Positions 22,807 through 35,500 of a stretch of DNA of 64,000 bases are shown in pieces. The stretch covers positions 30,176,501 to 30,240,500 of the forward strand of contig NC_037090.1 in the NCBI RefSeq assembly GCF_002994745.2, read 5' to 3'. Position numbers and translations under genes: made by a program. Position 1 is the stretch's first letter. Every line of letters starts with the position of its first letter. This DNA is from Rosa chinensis. Lineage: Eukaryota; Streptophyta; Magnoliopsida; Rosales; Rosaceae. The notes beneath the pieces are model-generated. The model made no database searches. It was not told where the DNA came from and saw nothing but the letters and a program-made list of their open reading frames with translations.

Positions 22807-23199
22807 GGGCCCTTCCATTAAATGATCCATTTTTTGACCATTTTAAGGAATCCCTTGTGGGACTCAATTTTCCATCACATATCGACATCTTAACCTTTAA
22901 GTTCTTAGGACTCCACGAATAGATCAACTCTGCAAATTTTCAGCCAAATTGATGATCGTTAAAGTATCGTATTATATCAAATCAATGGACGAATCAAATA
23001 TGTCCAACCTGACGATGATCAAATTTTCAGTTTTGAATGCCATAACGATGTTCAGTTTAGCTGAAAATTTGCATATATGATCTACTCATAAAGACATAAA
23101 AATTGAATGCTTAAGATGCCCATATGTGATCAAAAAGTTGGTCTAATAAGTGATCCCTAAAAATGGCAGAAAAAAGAGATCCTTCACTAGAAAGGTTCT
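22807..23199. mobile_element. Foldback MITE, family copy 1
   Basis: The left arm has GGGCCCTTCC, then GATCAACTCTGCAAATTTTC and GATGATCGTTAAAGTATC. The right arm repeats them inverted (GAAAATTTGCATATATGATC, CCATAACGATG, GGTTCT at the end). The whole element can fold on itself. It shares sequence and layout with 57401-57808, including TGATCAAAAAGTTGGTCTAA near the right end. Flanks are TATATATA-rich. No coding sequence is present. Confidence 0.75.
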
Positions 23200-24018
23200 A
23201 TAAATATATTCGAAGAAGTACAAAAAGCTATGGGATAGCTCTTTTGTGGTTAATAATAGCACAAAATAGAATGCAAAATTAAAGGGAAATATGGTGTGAT
23301 GAAATAATTGGCCAACACGTTCAACTAATAACTACATCAAAAAATATTAGAGTAATTTACCAATAAGGTAAACTAGCCCAGGCCTAATGCCCATGCGGAA
23401 AAACATTTGAATCAAACATCATGCGGTCAATTCAAATTATGTCCAACACGAAATAAACATTAAAGTTTTCATTAATTACGAAATTGCCACCGCATCTTTA
23501 AATTGATTGATAATTACTGAAATGCCATTACAGCATTTGGCTCAATCATTTCCATCAACAATACTATTGTCCAACAGTAACATTCACAATCTTATTGTAT
23601 TGTATTAGCTTTTTCAAAGTTCACTTGATTGACATCTCAAAAACACATTCAAAGTTTTTAACAAGTAAATGTTGAGATTGATTTTGTACTACAACATAGT
23701 AGTTTCTCCTTTGTTATATTTGTGGTCTTTATCATTCTTCTTGGCCTTGAGTTTTTGCTTGTTTGTACTTCCTCCTTCCTATTTGCACCTTCTACATGTT
23801 ATCCATATTGTGTGAAACTGCAAACAATGAGCTCATCATTAACATGTCAATTGTTATTTATATAGAAAAAGTTACTGATATGCAGTGTTAATAAATACAT
23901 GCTAGAAGTGAGGTAACCGACATGCATGAATAGAGAAATACAGATTAATCATCTCTGAATACATGAAGATCATATGAAAAACATTTAGACTCACTAGTAT
24001 CCATATGATGATCACTAT

Positions 24019-24640
24019 TGAGTATTAGTACAGAATTGAATTATTGCTATTGAGAGTCAGTATCATTGTGTACTTGTTACTGAGAGTTAGTAGAATTGGG
24101 TAAATTGCTAAAAAAATCAGTGAGAAATTGGATAATTCTTGCTCATTATCAGTAGATATTGGGTAACTACTATTAAATGTAAGCGATACATTGAGTAATG
24201 AATCATTGCTACTGACGGTCAGTAGGAAGGACTGAGTGTTAGTACATAATTGAATTATTGCTACTGAAAGTCAGTGTGTAATTGTTACTGATATTCAGTA
24301 GAATTGGCTAAATTGCTAACAAAATCAGTGAGAAATTGGATAATTCTTGCTCATTATAAGTAGAAATTAGGTAACTACTATGAAATTGAGTAATGCATCA
24401 TTGCTACTGACAGTCAGTAGCAAGGACATGTTTCCTACTGAGGGTCAGTATAAATTGGGTAATTGCTACTAAAGACTGTAGAGAATTGTGTCATTGGCTA
24501 CTAAGGGTATGTAGAGAATTATTGTAGGCAATATGAAAATAAAAAGTTCCTATGAAAGATCAGTATGCAAATGGATAATAGCTACTGAGTGTACGAACAA
24601 AGTAATCGCTACTCTGGGTCAATAGGAATATGCACCCTCA
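24019..24640. repeat. Degenerate array with the palindromic core CTACTGAcnGTCAGTAG
   Basis: The motif ATTGCTACTGAnnGTCAGTA recurs about ten times with varying decay. At least two copies (near 24208 and 24413) are perfect or near-perfect 17-base palindromes. Superimposed is a 205-214 bp duplication: 24020 onward (GAGTATTAGTAC) resembles 24234 onward (GAGTGTTAGTAC), each followed by the same series of GGGTAAATTGCTAA and GATAATTCTTGCTCATTA phrases. Confidence 0.75.
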
Positions 24641-25231
24641 GTAGCAATTTCAATAGGGAATGAGTAGATAATCTGGAATTTGTAAAACCTTTACTATCAA
24701 AATATATGTAATGGTAACAAATTAGGAAACAGAACAACTACCTTAGCCACCCAATACAAATTAAAAAGCCCAGCAAGAATGTCTCCTTAACCAACTAATT
24801 CATGAAAACATAATTGTGAAAATTCAATCACCAAACACTACAGCAACAAATTTTTCAATGATCGATTGAGCAAAATCAAATGTATTTGCTAGAAAAAACA
24901 ACAATCAAACTATACATATCAGCTAGAACTTGATGACAACTCCATGAACAAAATCAAAAATAAGAACAAAATTCAAGTACAGAACAATCAATTGTGAATT
25001 TCAATAGAAATACAATTGAGAAATTCAAGATACCTAAAAAGTAAAAACATATCTCAAATTGTTAGATTTACAAATCAAACTTCGTTTTTGAGTGTGAATT
25101 TCAGATTCGTTGCCTCAATGCCTCGATCTTAATACGAATCTAGATATCGATCTAGATCTCTTCCCCCCCTCTCATGAGAATTTCAAATTCATCATCTTGA
25201 TTGATTTTGATCTCGATCTCAATCTAGATCT

Positions 25232-25232
<1 letters not shown>

Positions 25233-25309
<77 letters not shown>
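25233..25309. repeat. CT microsatellite, about 38 units
   Basis: An uninterrupted CT run lies inside the probable MULE-like element. It produces a Leu-Ser open frame that is not a gene. Confidence 0.95.
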
Positions 25310-25313
<4 letters not shown>

Positions 25314-25514
25314 TCTATCGTTATCTCTCTCTTTATCGCTTATCTTTCTATATTAATATATTTAGGGATATTTTCGTCAGGAAATAGGCCGCACGGGGTT
25401 TGGGCCTTGCACATGGGTCATGAATAGTTCCGCAAGGGGAATAAAAAAAACAAGCTTGTTAATGGTAAATACTAGAGTAAAAGTGTAGTTAGTGGTAATT
25501 TGCTAAAAATATTA

Positions 25515-26584
25515 ATACTAACACTAAATGGGATTCTGGGTTGGGCTTATAAGGTCGGCCCAGGCGAGTTTTAATGGTCATATATTGGGTTGAGTTTGGG
25601 GTTTATACCTTCCGCCATATCTCTGCCCTATGTTTAATGGGTCAAGCTGATTCAGGGCACCTGAAAATAAACATGTCATCTTGTGCCGTAATCAATAACC
25701 AATTTTGAAGACTCTAGACCTTCACCATCGTCCCTATAAACGCCTTCATTCAAAGCATACAGCAGCCGCCCTACCACATAGTAGTGGTTCGAAATGGTTG
25801 AATCTCCCGCATAATCGAAAGATGTCTTTCCCTTGTCGGAGATGGCCCAAGACGCTGCTAGTCTAGCTAAGACTTTGTCCACCATTGTTCGATGGTGGAG
25901 GTGGTTAGAAACCACGAAAAATCCCTAAAATTTTTATTTTTTAATTTTTCTCTCTAAAATAACTTTTAACACTTTTTACCTTGTATATTTACCCACATAT
26001 ACAAAATGAGATAGATATGAGAGAGTATTATTCATGTATAGATTAAAGTTGAAATCTGAATTATATAAAATCTAGACCATGCATGATGAGAGAATCAATT
26101 CTCATACTTGGATCGGTGCCAATGAACGACTAGAGTCACTAGAATACGGCAAAAAATCATTTGAAAATGTGATACGTTGATTAAATGGATGATGATTCAA
26201 GCCGACTTGAATAGGATTGACCGATCATAAAGAACACAATGACATCCGTTTGTCATCAAAAATTGACAGTGATCTGGTCATGTCATCTTTGAGATACATA
26301 TACTTACTCTTTTGTAAATCATAAAAATTTGTAAAAATATTAAAAATTCTAATATTATTGGGACATTTTTGAAAATGAAAATGAAAATAAAAATAAAAAT
26401 ACGAGAATATGGCCATAATTGGCTGAAGGGAAAAACAGAAAATCTAATGGCGGATGAAACTTGGAGGCATTCCAATTTGGAAAACTACGGTATAAAACAA
26501 TTTTGGGCGTCGCGCAATGGAGGAGCTTTGGGTTTCTTCTTGAACTCCTCCTAGGGTTAGCTTTAAACACTATTCGACCCCCAC
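25515..26584. other. Intergenic region and 5' leader of INO80
   Basis: It contains a 79-codon minus-strand frame (25676-25915) without recognisable similarity and AT-rich sequence. The last 100 bases before the INO80 ATG are probably its promoter-proximal 5' untranslated region. No clear TATA box was assigned. Confidence 0.4.
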
Positions 26585-29500
26585 ATGGACCACAGGCGCC
26601 AGTCCAAGGATTCTCTCTCCTCCTCCTACTCCAACCTCTTCAATCTTGAGGTTCCTCACGATTTCAATTCTCTCTTCTCTCTTTTTTTTTTCCTCAAATT
26701 TTACGTCTTTGATTCGCCGTGTTCTTGTTAGACTTGGGAATGTTGAATTTCGCTGTAATTGTTTGTTTTCTGTTGTAATGTAGCCTTTGATAAACTTTCA
26801 GCTTCCACAGCCAGATGATGATTTTGATTATTACGGCAATAGCAGTCAGGATGAGAGCAGAGGTAGCCAAGGTGCCCAATTTCTCTTCATCTTTTGCGTT
26901 TTTAGGTTCAAATTTCTCTTAATCTTTAGCTCAAGCTTGATAAGACAGTATTCAATTTTTATGTTTTCTAGTCAATGCACGCTTGTTTTGCATATTCATA
27001 GACTCTGTGTGTGTAGTAGAGAAGTCGGTTAGACGATTTGAGCAGGAAAGGTGTGGACTTGTGCATGCTGATAGTTTGTTTGTGCTTTTTTGTTGGCTGG
27101 TTGCACGGGTAGGTGGAGCTGCTGGTAATGGGATCATGTCCGACCGCGAACTGAATTCAGTAAAGAAAAGGAGGCGGTCTCAAAACAGTGATTACGAGGA
27201 GGATGACAGTTATTACGGGACGCACATTACAGAGGACAAGTATAGATCAATGCTTGGAGAACACATTCAGAAGTACAAAAGGAGGTTCAAGGATTCCCCG
27301 TCAAGTCCTGCACCAATCCAGATGGGGATTCCGGTTTCAAAGGGTAATAAGGGTTCGAAATCGAGGAAGCTGGCGAATGAGAACCGAGGAGGGTTCTATG
27401 AATTGGAAACCACGTCTGAGTGGCTCAATGATACCATTCCTCAGAAACCAGGGAACTACCATGATGCTGATTTTGCGCCACAAAGTGCCGCTGATAGGTT
27501 TGTTTTCTTCCTCTGAGCATGGCTTATATTCTGCCATGGGACCATCTGTGTCATTATAAGTAATTATCCAATTATTATATCTTCATTTATGTGTTCTATG
27601 CAGAGTAATATATGAACCTCCTTATCTGGATATTGGAGATGGTTTCACATACAAGATTCCACCAATTTATGATAAACTGGTGACATCTTTACACTTGCCG
27701 AGCTTTTCTGATTTTCGGGTGGAGGAAGTTTACTTAAAAGGTACATTGGATTTGGGATCCTTAGCAGAAATGATGGGTAGCGATAAAAGGTTTGGGCCAA
27801 AAAATCGGGCGGGAATGGGGGAGCCCTATCCCCAGTATGAGTCCCTTCAGGCAAGATTAAAGGCCTTGTCCACTTCTACCTCTGCTCAAAAGTTCAGCCT
27901 CAAAGTTTCTGATATTGGGTTGAATTCCTCCATCCCAGAGGGGGCAGCTGGAAGTATAAAGAGGTCTATTTTGTCCGAGGGTGGTGTCTTGCAAGTCTAC
28001 TATGTGAAGGTTTTGGAGAAGGGAGACACATATGAGGTTTGTATTCTGCTTACCTTATGTTTGGTTGATATATTTTTTTTTTCATGGGGGCATGTGTTAT
28101 TTGGGCTGGGTTTTCACTAAGCATTCTGCAGATAATTGAACGAAGCCTACCCAAGAAGCAAAAGGTACAGAAAGATCCTTCTCAGATTGAGAAGGAGGAA
28201 ATGGAAAGGATGGGAAGAGTTTGGGTAAACATTGTAAGAAGAGACATACCAAAGCATCATAGAATGTTTACTACTTTTCACCGCAAGCAACTAATTGATG
28301 CCAAGAGGGTCTCAGAGAACTGTCAAAGAGAGGTACTTATGATGTCTAAGGGCAATTTAGTCTTCTGATTCATTTTCTTGCACTCGGTTTTTGTGTCCTG
28401 TCTGACCTTGTTCAGACTGATTCTCTTAACCTTCAGATGAATGCTTTTCATTATCTTACAGTTGTACTACCTACTGAGGCTATGAATTGTTTTTTTCTCT
28501 TAGGTAAAAATGAAGGTAAGTAGATCACTTAAAGTGATGAGGGGTGCTGCAATTCGCACAAGGAAACTAGCCAGAGACATGTTACTGCTTTGGAAGAGAA
28601 TAGACAAAGAGATGGTATGCTTTCTTTCTTTACAAAAAATGCACGAGTACAAAGATTATATGCAAGAACATATAAAATCCATTCATCCTATTGGCCTTAA
28701 TCTAGTTGCATGTATAGATATTAGTTGGCTTGAAATTGTTATTCTTGAAAGAAAAAAAAATCATGCGCAAAGTTCTGTTTTGTCATTTCTCTGGAGGCTT
28801 CAATGTCAATATATTATTCTCATTAGTAGAGCATGCTATCTTTTGTTATTTAGCATGATATCGAATTTGTATTTTTGATTCTTTTTTATTAAAACTCAAC
28901 GGATTTTTTTTATTGGTCTATTTTCTGTTTTTGAAACTCTGGCAGGCAGAAGTGAGGAAGAAAGAGGAAAAAGAAGCTATTGAAATGCGCAAGCGTCTGG
29001 AGGAGGAAAGAGAAGCAAAGAGACAGGAGCAAAGACTCAATTTTCTCATAAAACAAACCGAACTTTACAGTCACTTCATGCAGAACAAGTTGAGTTCACA
29101 GCCATCTGAAGACTTGCCTGTAGGAGATGAAAACCAAGATGTATCTCCAAGCTCCTCAGATATTGAGAATGTTGAAGAAGATTCTGAGGAAGCTGAACTG
29201 AAGAAGGAGGCATTAAAAGCTGCTCAAGATGCAGTTTCAAAGCAGAAAAAGTTAACTAGTGCATTTGATGACGAGTGTCTGAGGCTGCGTGAAGCCTCTG
29301 AACCTGAGGCACCACAGGATGTTGCTGGAGCTAATAACATTGATCTGCATAACCCGTCAGTCACCTTAGTCTTTTATTGTTGTTCATCTTGCTTTTCTTC
29401 TCGTTTGTACTAGGAAATTGGAGGCAAGCGTTTTTAGTCAAGCTGATAAAGTTTCTATTTCTAATTGCAGTTCCACTATGCCTGTTACATCAACCGTTCA

Positions 29501-32500
29501 GACACCTGAGTTGTTCAAAGGCTCCCTTAAAGAATACCAGCTAAAAGGCCTCCAGTGGCTGGTTAATTGTTATGAGCAGGTTGGTAACCTGTTCAGAAGC
29601 GGATATACATGGACACAACACACATACAATAGATCACTTGGATTTTTTTTTTTTTTTTTTGATTGACTAATAAGAAGGCTTTCTTGTCTTTCAGGGTTTA
29701 AATGGCATCCTTGCTGATGAGATGGGCCTGGGTAAGACCATCCAGGCCATGGCATTTTTGGCTCATTTGGCTGAGGTAATTGTTTGACTTGGTGTTGTAC
29801 TCATATAACTTGTATTTGTAGTAACTTGGTTTGGTTGTCTCATTCAGGAGAAAAATATATGGGGGCCTTTTCTGGTTGTTGCTCCTGCTTCTGTCTTGAA
29901 CAACTGGGCTGATGAAATTAGTCGTTTCTGCCCCGACTTAAAAACTCTTCCGTATTGGGGTGGCCTTCAAGAGCGTATGGTACTTAGGAAGAAGATCAAC
30001 GCTAAGAAACTTTACCGTAGGTAATTTGTTATGCCCTTGCCGTTATTTTACATTTTCAAGAACGAGAAAAATGGTCATACTTGACTGGTCTTGGTGGTAT
30101 GAACAAAAATATTGGCTGGGTTACTAGATAAAAATTTAGCTTCTCATATCTGGGTCCTGCTGTCTTGCAGACATGTTTGTGCTAAAAAGACCTTCGCAAA
30201 AAATTTTAAAATAAAATAGAAGTATTACCTATAAATGGGTAATAATCAAAGAAAGTTTAGAACATATTACTTTTTCTTGTATTTTTTATTCCCTTAGCTT
30301 TTCAAATGAACACATTGTTTTAGTCAGTTTCAATTATAATTTCCATCAATGGAAATATGTTTCTTCTGAAAAAAGAGTTTCAGCTATGATACAGATAGAA
30401 TATAAGGAATAAAAAATTATGGAACTGTTAGCCGGAATAATGCTGGAAAGAAGATTTGACAAGGGGGAAACAGTCATTGTATTTCATTGATTCCACATAA
30501 AAGAAACATAAGCTATCTAACCACCAAAATTTCCTGAAAGAGCATACAAGGCCGTAAACAACCTCCATAGAAGAGAGAGAGAGACCCAGTCATCCTTCAT
30601 TATGACTTCTCCTATCTTTAATTTTTCATTCAATTTTGAGTGAAGGCAACTGGCAATTTGGGTAATGCACTATTGCACTGTTTGACTGGGAATTATGAAA
30701 AATTTAGGTATTGCAGTTGTTAAATATCCACTTGGTATGGATTGTGCATAATGCGGTACTGCAGAAGTTGTATGAGATCAACCAAGAGAGTGTGATTGGT
30801 TATTGGAAACTGGTTATGGGTTACAAAAGGCTCGAAAGCAGTACCTGAATGCAGAAGGATGAGATGATTTAGAAATACTGCATTATGTTCAGAAACAAGG
30901 AAATGAAAGAACTTGGTGTTTCCTCTTTTACAGATGGAAGAAAGAAAAGTAGAACCAAAACATAGTCCTCCGTCACACTAAATGTAGCCTAAAATTAGTC
31001 TAGCTTAAGCCACCCCCATTTATCCAGGACAGTCTTAACACCTAGGGAGGTACACGGGCACACGGCACTCCTTTATACCAAACGACCTAAGAGTTTCAGT
31101 ACCCTTGAGCTGGCTATAAATATTGTCATGTTTGGTAATGGAACTTGTTAAAATAGATATTTGGTTGTCTAAGTATGGATTCTATGTTACTATGTCTGAC
31201 CGCATGAAGATATTTAAAGCAATACATTGTTCCTGAAACATTTTTCTCGGCATGTCTTATGCAGGAAAAATGTCAAAAATATGAGATTTTCTTTTCAGTT
31301 TATCACTTGGGATTATCAATGACTTTTTAAAACTGGACATTGACTTGTGGTTCATATTTTCTTGAAACATTTTTGTACCTGAATAATGTCATGCCTTAGT
31401 ATATGTAATTTATATCAAATTTTGTGTTCTATTTCTTGTCAGGGATGCTGGGTTTCACATTCTCATTACCAGCTACCAGTTGCTAGTGGGTGATGAGAAG
31501 TGTTTCCGGCGTGTGAAATGGCAATATATGGTATTGGATGAAGCACAAGCTATCAAAAGTTCTAACAGGTTCGGAACTAAAACCTTGCTTAATAAATTAC
31601 TGCAAGGCTTTTGAAACTGCTCGTACTCAGTCGTGGTTACCTCTACGTGAACCTGGCATTCATCTTTCTTAATTTACTGTTTTAGTTTACCATTTACCAC
31701 TATTATTTTACTATTAGACCAACGGGCTTGTATTATTTGATCCACCTTACAATCTTTCCTCATTTATCTTTTTTGGAAGTTAAAGATATAAGTGATTTAA
31801 ATCATAAATTTACTTTAATTTCTAAATGAATTTAGGAATTGTTTAATATGGGTAATAAATGTTACAAATTAAGCAATAATAATAATAGCAACATGACAAT
31901 AATATGTTAATAGCAACCATGGACAAAATTTTTGTAAAGCCAATTAGATTGTAGGTTCATTTATTTTCTTATTTAAAATCATATTTGTTCCCATCTCATC
32001 TCTGTTGTTGGATATTTTTGTTTCACAGTATAAGATGGAAGACACTGCTCAGCTTTAATTGTCGAAATCGTTTGCTGCTTACTGGTACACCTATCCAGAA
32101 TAATATGGCAGAGTTGTGGGCCCTACTACATTTCATTATGCCAACCTTATTTGACAGTCATGAACAATTCAATGAGTGGTTCTCTAAAGGGTATGCAATT
32201 TTATATCACAAACTCCTATGTACTCACCAAGTTTTCTTATTAATTTTTTAAATTTTATTAAATATTACCAGAATTGAAAATCATGCGGAACATGGGGGTA
32301 CTTTGAACGAGCACCAGCTTAACAGATTGGTTAGTACCCTGAATCTGATTATTGCTTTTATTAATTGTTTGGAACTTTATTGTATATTCTCTTGACCTTA
32401 AGCCTTTGGGGAGTTCTAATGTTGCTAATGAGCTTCTATGATATTGATCCTTGAAATGTACTGCTTTGTTAAATATTCTCCTGTTAGAACTTAGAACTGT

Positions 32501-35500
32501 CAATTGTGAATGGGCTGCACGTTTACATTCAGTTCAGCGATGCTCTGTTTCACCTGTGTGTGATTTGAGAACTTTCAAACCCAGATAGGGATTGAACGTG
32601 GGGGTTTTTGGCAAAATTTGATACAAACAAAGGACCAATGGATGCTGATTGGTTTGGGTTATTTAGATGCATTGGTAATCATCTAGTGAATTGGGGACTT
32701 AAATTGTGTCTGGAAGTGGGACATTATAGCGGGAAAATATTGGATAATGTTGTTCTTTTTGACAGTAACACCCGATTTAAGATTTATTTGACAAATCGTT
32801 AGGCAAACCAATATTATTATTTCATCATCCTGTACCCCTGAACATCTTGGAACTGTGGGATTCGATAACTTTTTTTATATTATTTTTAACCTTTCTGACT
32901 TAATACTACTTCTGTATTCTTCTTACAGCATTCGATATTGAAGCCATTCATGCTCCGTCGAGTTAAGACAGATGTGATTTCTGAGCTGACCAGGAAAACT
33001 GAAGTTACTGTGCACTGCAAGTTGAGTTCTCGGCAACAAGCTTTTTATCAAGCTATCAAAAACAAGATATCTCTTGCTGAGCTGTTTGACAACAATCGTG
33101 GGCATCTTAATGAGAAGAAAATTTTGAACTTAATGAATATTGTCATTCAGCTAAGAAAGGTATGCTCTCTATTCCATTGCAATTTTCATTTCGGCAACAA
33201 GTAGAATTATTAGTACTCTATAGGTGGGATGCAATGTTATCGTGATATGTGTCTAATGTTAACAAGTGTCACAAGTATTTTATTTGTTTAATGATAGGTC
33301 TGCAACCATCCTGAGTTATTTGAGAGGAATGAAGGAAGCACATATCTTCACTTTGGTGAGATTTCAAATTCTCTTCTTCCTCCACCATTTGGGGAGTTGG
33401 AGGACGTACACTACTCGGGAGGTCAAAATCCTATAACATACGAGGTACACTCTCAGACCATTTTTCCCTTGTATGCACTCTGTACACAGAACTCTCTTTG
33501 GTCATTGAATACCCATCTTTGTAGCCTATGGATTGTGCTGGTGTTTATTTTTGTATCCTCAAGGTACTGTCTAAGTTTAGCTAGCTGCTGGTGTAGTCTG
33601 GGTTTGGGAACCATTGTTTTCCAGCCGTGGAGCCGAGATCAATTTTGGGTCATGGTTTTCAGACTAATTTTGGATGCATTGAATCTGTTCATAAGTTTTG
33701 AATCTATGACTTAATTGCCTCAATAAACCCTTGAGAAGTTTTGATCTGTTTTTTCTCCTGTTAATTATATTTTAACAAGTATGACGGATATGAAGGTTGT
33801 GCTTTTGAGTCATGCAAAGCTACTTGAAATTCATGTTATGATATCTTAGATTTTGTTCCTTTTAATTTTTGTAATGCACATCAGAGACCTGTATTGAAAT
33901 GTGAAGACCTTTTAATGCATTACTGAGGATCATTACCTTGTAATATGCCTCCTTTCATGTGGGTTTTACACTTACTTCCTACAGAATTGTTAGCATATTC
34001 ATTGCTTCAGCAACCCATATACCTTCAATATGTTTATCCACCGGAAGAAAATTAAAGTCGCTGAATTATTTGTTTTGTGCTTTAGTTTCAAGTAACTGAA
34101 CTACTGAACTGAAGGTTAACTGGAGTTTCCTTGTTTCTCCAGGTCCCCAAACTTTTATATCAAGAAATACTCCAGAATTCTGAAACGTTTTGCTCTGCAG
34201 TTCGGCATGGTGTCTACAGTGAATCTTTTCAGAAACATTTTAACATATTTTCACCGCAAAATGTGTATCGATCAATATTCTTGCAAGAGAATGACTCAGA
34301 TGAGTTGTCGGTTGGAAGTGGAACGTTTGGTTTTACTCATCTGATGGATCTGTCCCCTGCAGAGGTTGCATTTTTAGGAACTGGTTCTTTTATGGAGCGG
34401 CTAATGTTTTCCATTATGAGATGGGACCGGCAGTTTTTGGATGGATTGATAGACACACTAATGGAAACCATGGATGATGATTCTGAATGCAGCTTCCTTG
34501 AGAGTGGAAAAGTGAGAGCTGTTACACGTATGTTGCTGATGCCTTCAAGATCTATAACTACCATCTTTCAGAAGAAATTGGCCACTGGACCTGGTGGTAC
34601 TCCATTTGAGGGTCTAGTTGTCTCTCATCGGGACAGGCTTCTCTCTAATATTAGGCTTCTCCGTTCGACATACACATTCATCCCCCGAACTAGAGCTCCC
34701 CCGGTATGTTTCCATTTATTAATATTCTTCACTGCTTATTTTTATTTTTTTGTGGTGAGGCAAACTGACTCCTAAATGGCAGGAACAAAGCTTGTCATTA
34801 TCTCCGTGAACAGTTTGAAATATATTTCCTTTCTTACGAACTTGTATTATGTAGGTTAATGCCCATTGCTCAGATCGAAACTTCACTTACAAAATGAGTG
34901 AAGAACAACAGTACCCCTGGGTGAAGAGGTTGTTTTCTGGTTTTGCGCGAACATCTGACTACAATGGACCCAGAAACCTGAGACTCCTCATCATCTGATA
35001 CAAGAGATTGATTCTGAACTGCCTGTTTCACATTCAGCTCTTCAGTTGACATACAGAATTTTTGGGTCTTGTCCTCCAATGCAAAGCTTCGACCCGTCAA
35101 AAATGCTCACTGTAAGAGTGCTTACTCTCTTCTGTTTTCTTTTTTATTCTATAATTTCCACTTTTTTCTCATTGTGTGTGTGTATTAAGATAAGCTTATA
35201 CTGGCTTTTATATAGGATTCGGGAAAACTTCAGACACTTGATATATTGTTGAAACGCTTGAGGGCAGAAAATCATCGTGTTCTCTTGTTTGCACAGATGA
35301 CAAAGATGCTGAATATTCTTGAGGTATATAATAATTCATTTGTTAGACTATCTTGGTTAGTTGGAGTAACAATGCAACGGTAGAAGCTTAGACCTGAATT
35401 AGATGTTTTAGTTATGCTCTTGTTATTTCAGTTACCTCACTTGTCAGCATGTCGTTTTGGAAAATATTATGGAACACCATACGACTACTATCTGTCTTCT

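Larger units (their letters stand above)
23350..25505. mobile_element. Probable MULE-like element, 2.16 kb, 9-bp target duplication
   Basis: AAAATATTA occurs at 23341-23349 and 25506-25514. The ends just inside are GAGTAATTTACCAATAA on the left and, inverted, TAGCAAATTACCACTAA on the right, 13 of 17 matching. Further in, both sides carry a GGCC-rich block with CCCATG and TGCGG. The interior holds a repeat array (24019-24640) and a long CT microsatellite but no transposase. The target duplication is AT-rich and could partly be chance, so the call is less firm than for the other MULEs. Confidence 0.55.

Noticed and set aside
25676..25915. 79-codon minus-strand frame between CHX and INO80
   Set aside because: It shows no recognised similarity, splice context or promoter; left as chance or a decayed fragment.
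30021..31442. Possible transposon in the 1.4-kb INO80 intron 10
   Set aside because: I could not find paired ends, a target duplication or coding remnants; it is annotated only as intron.
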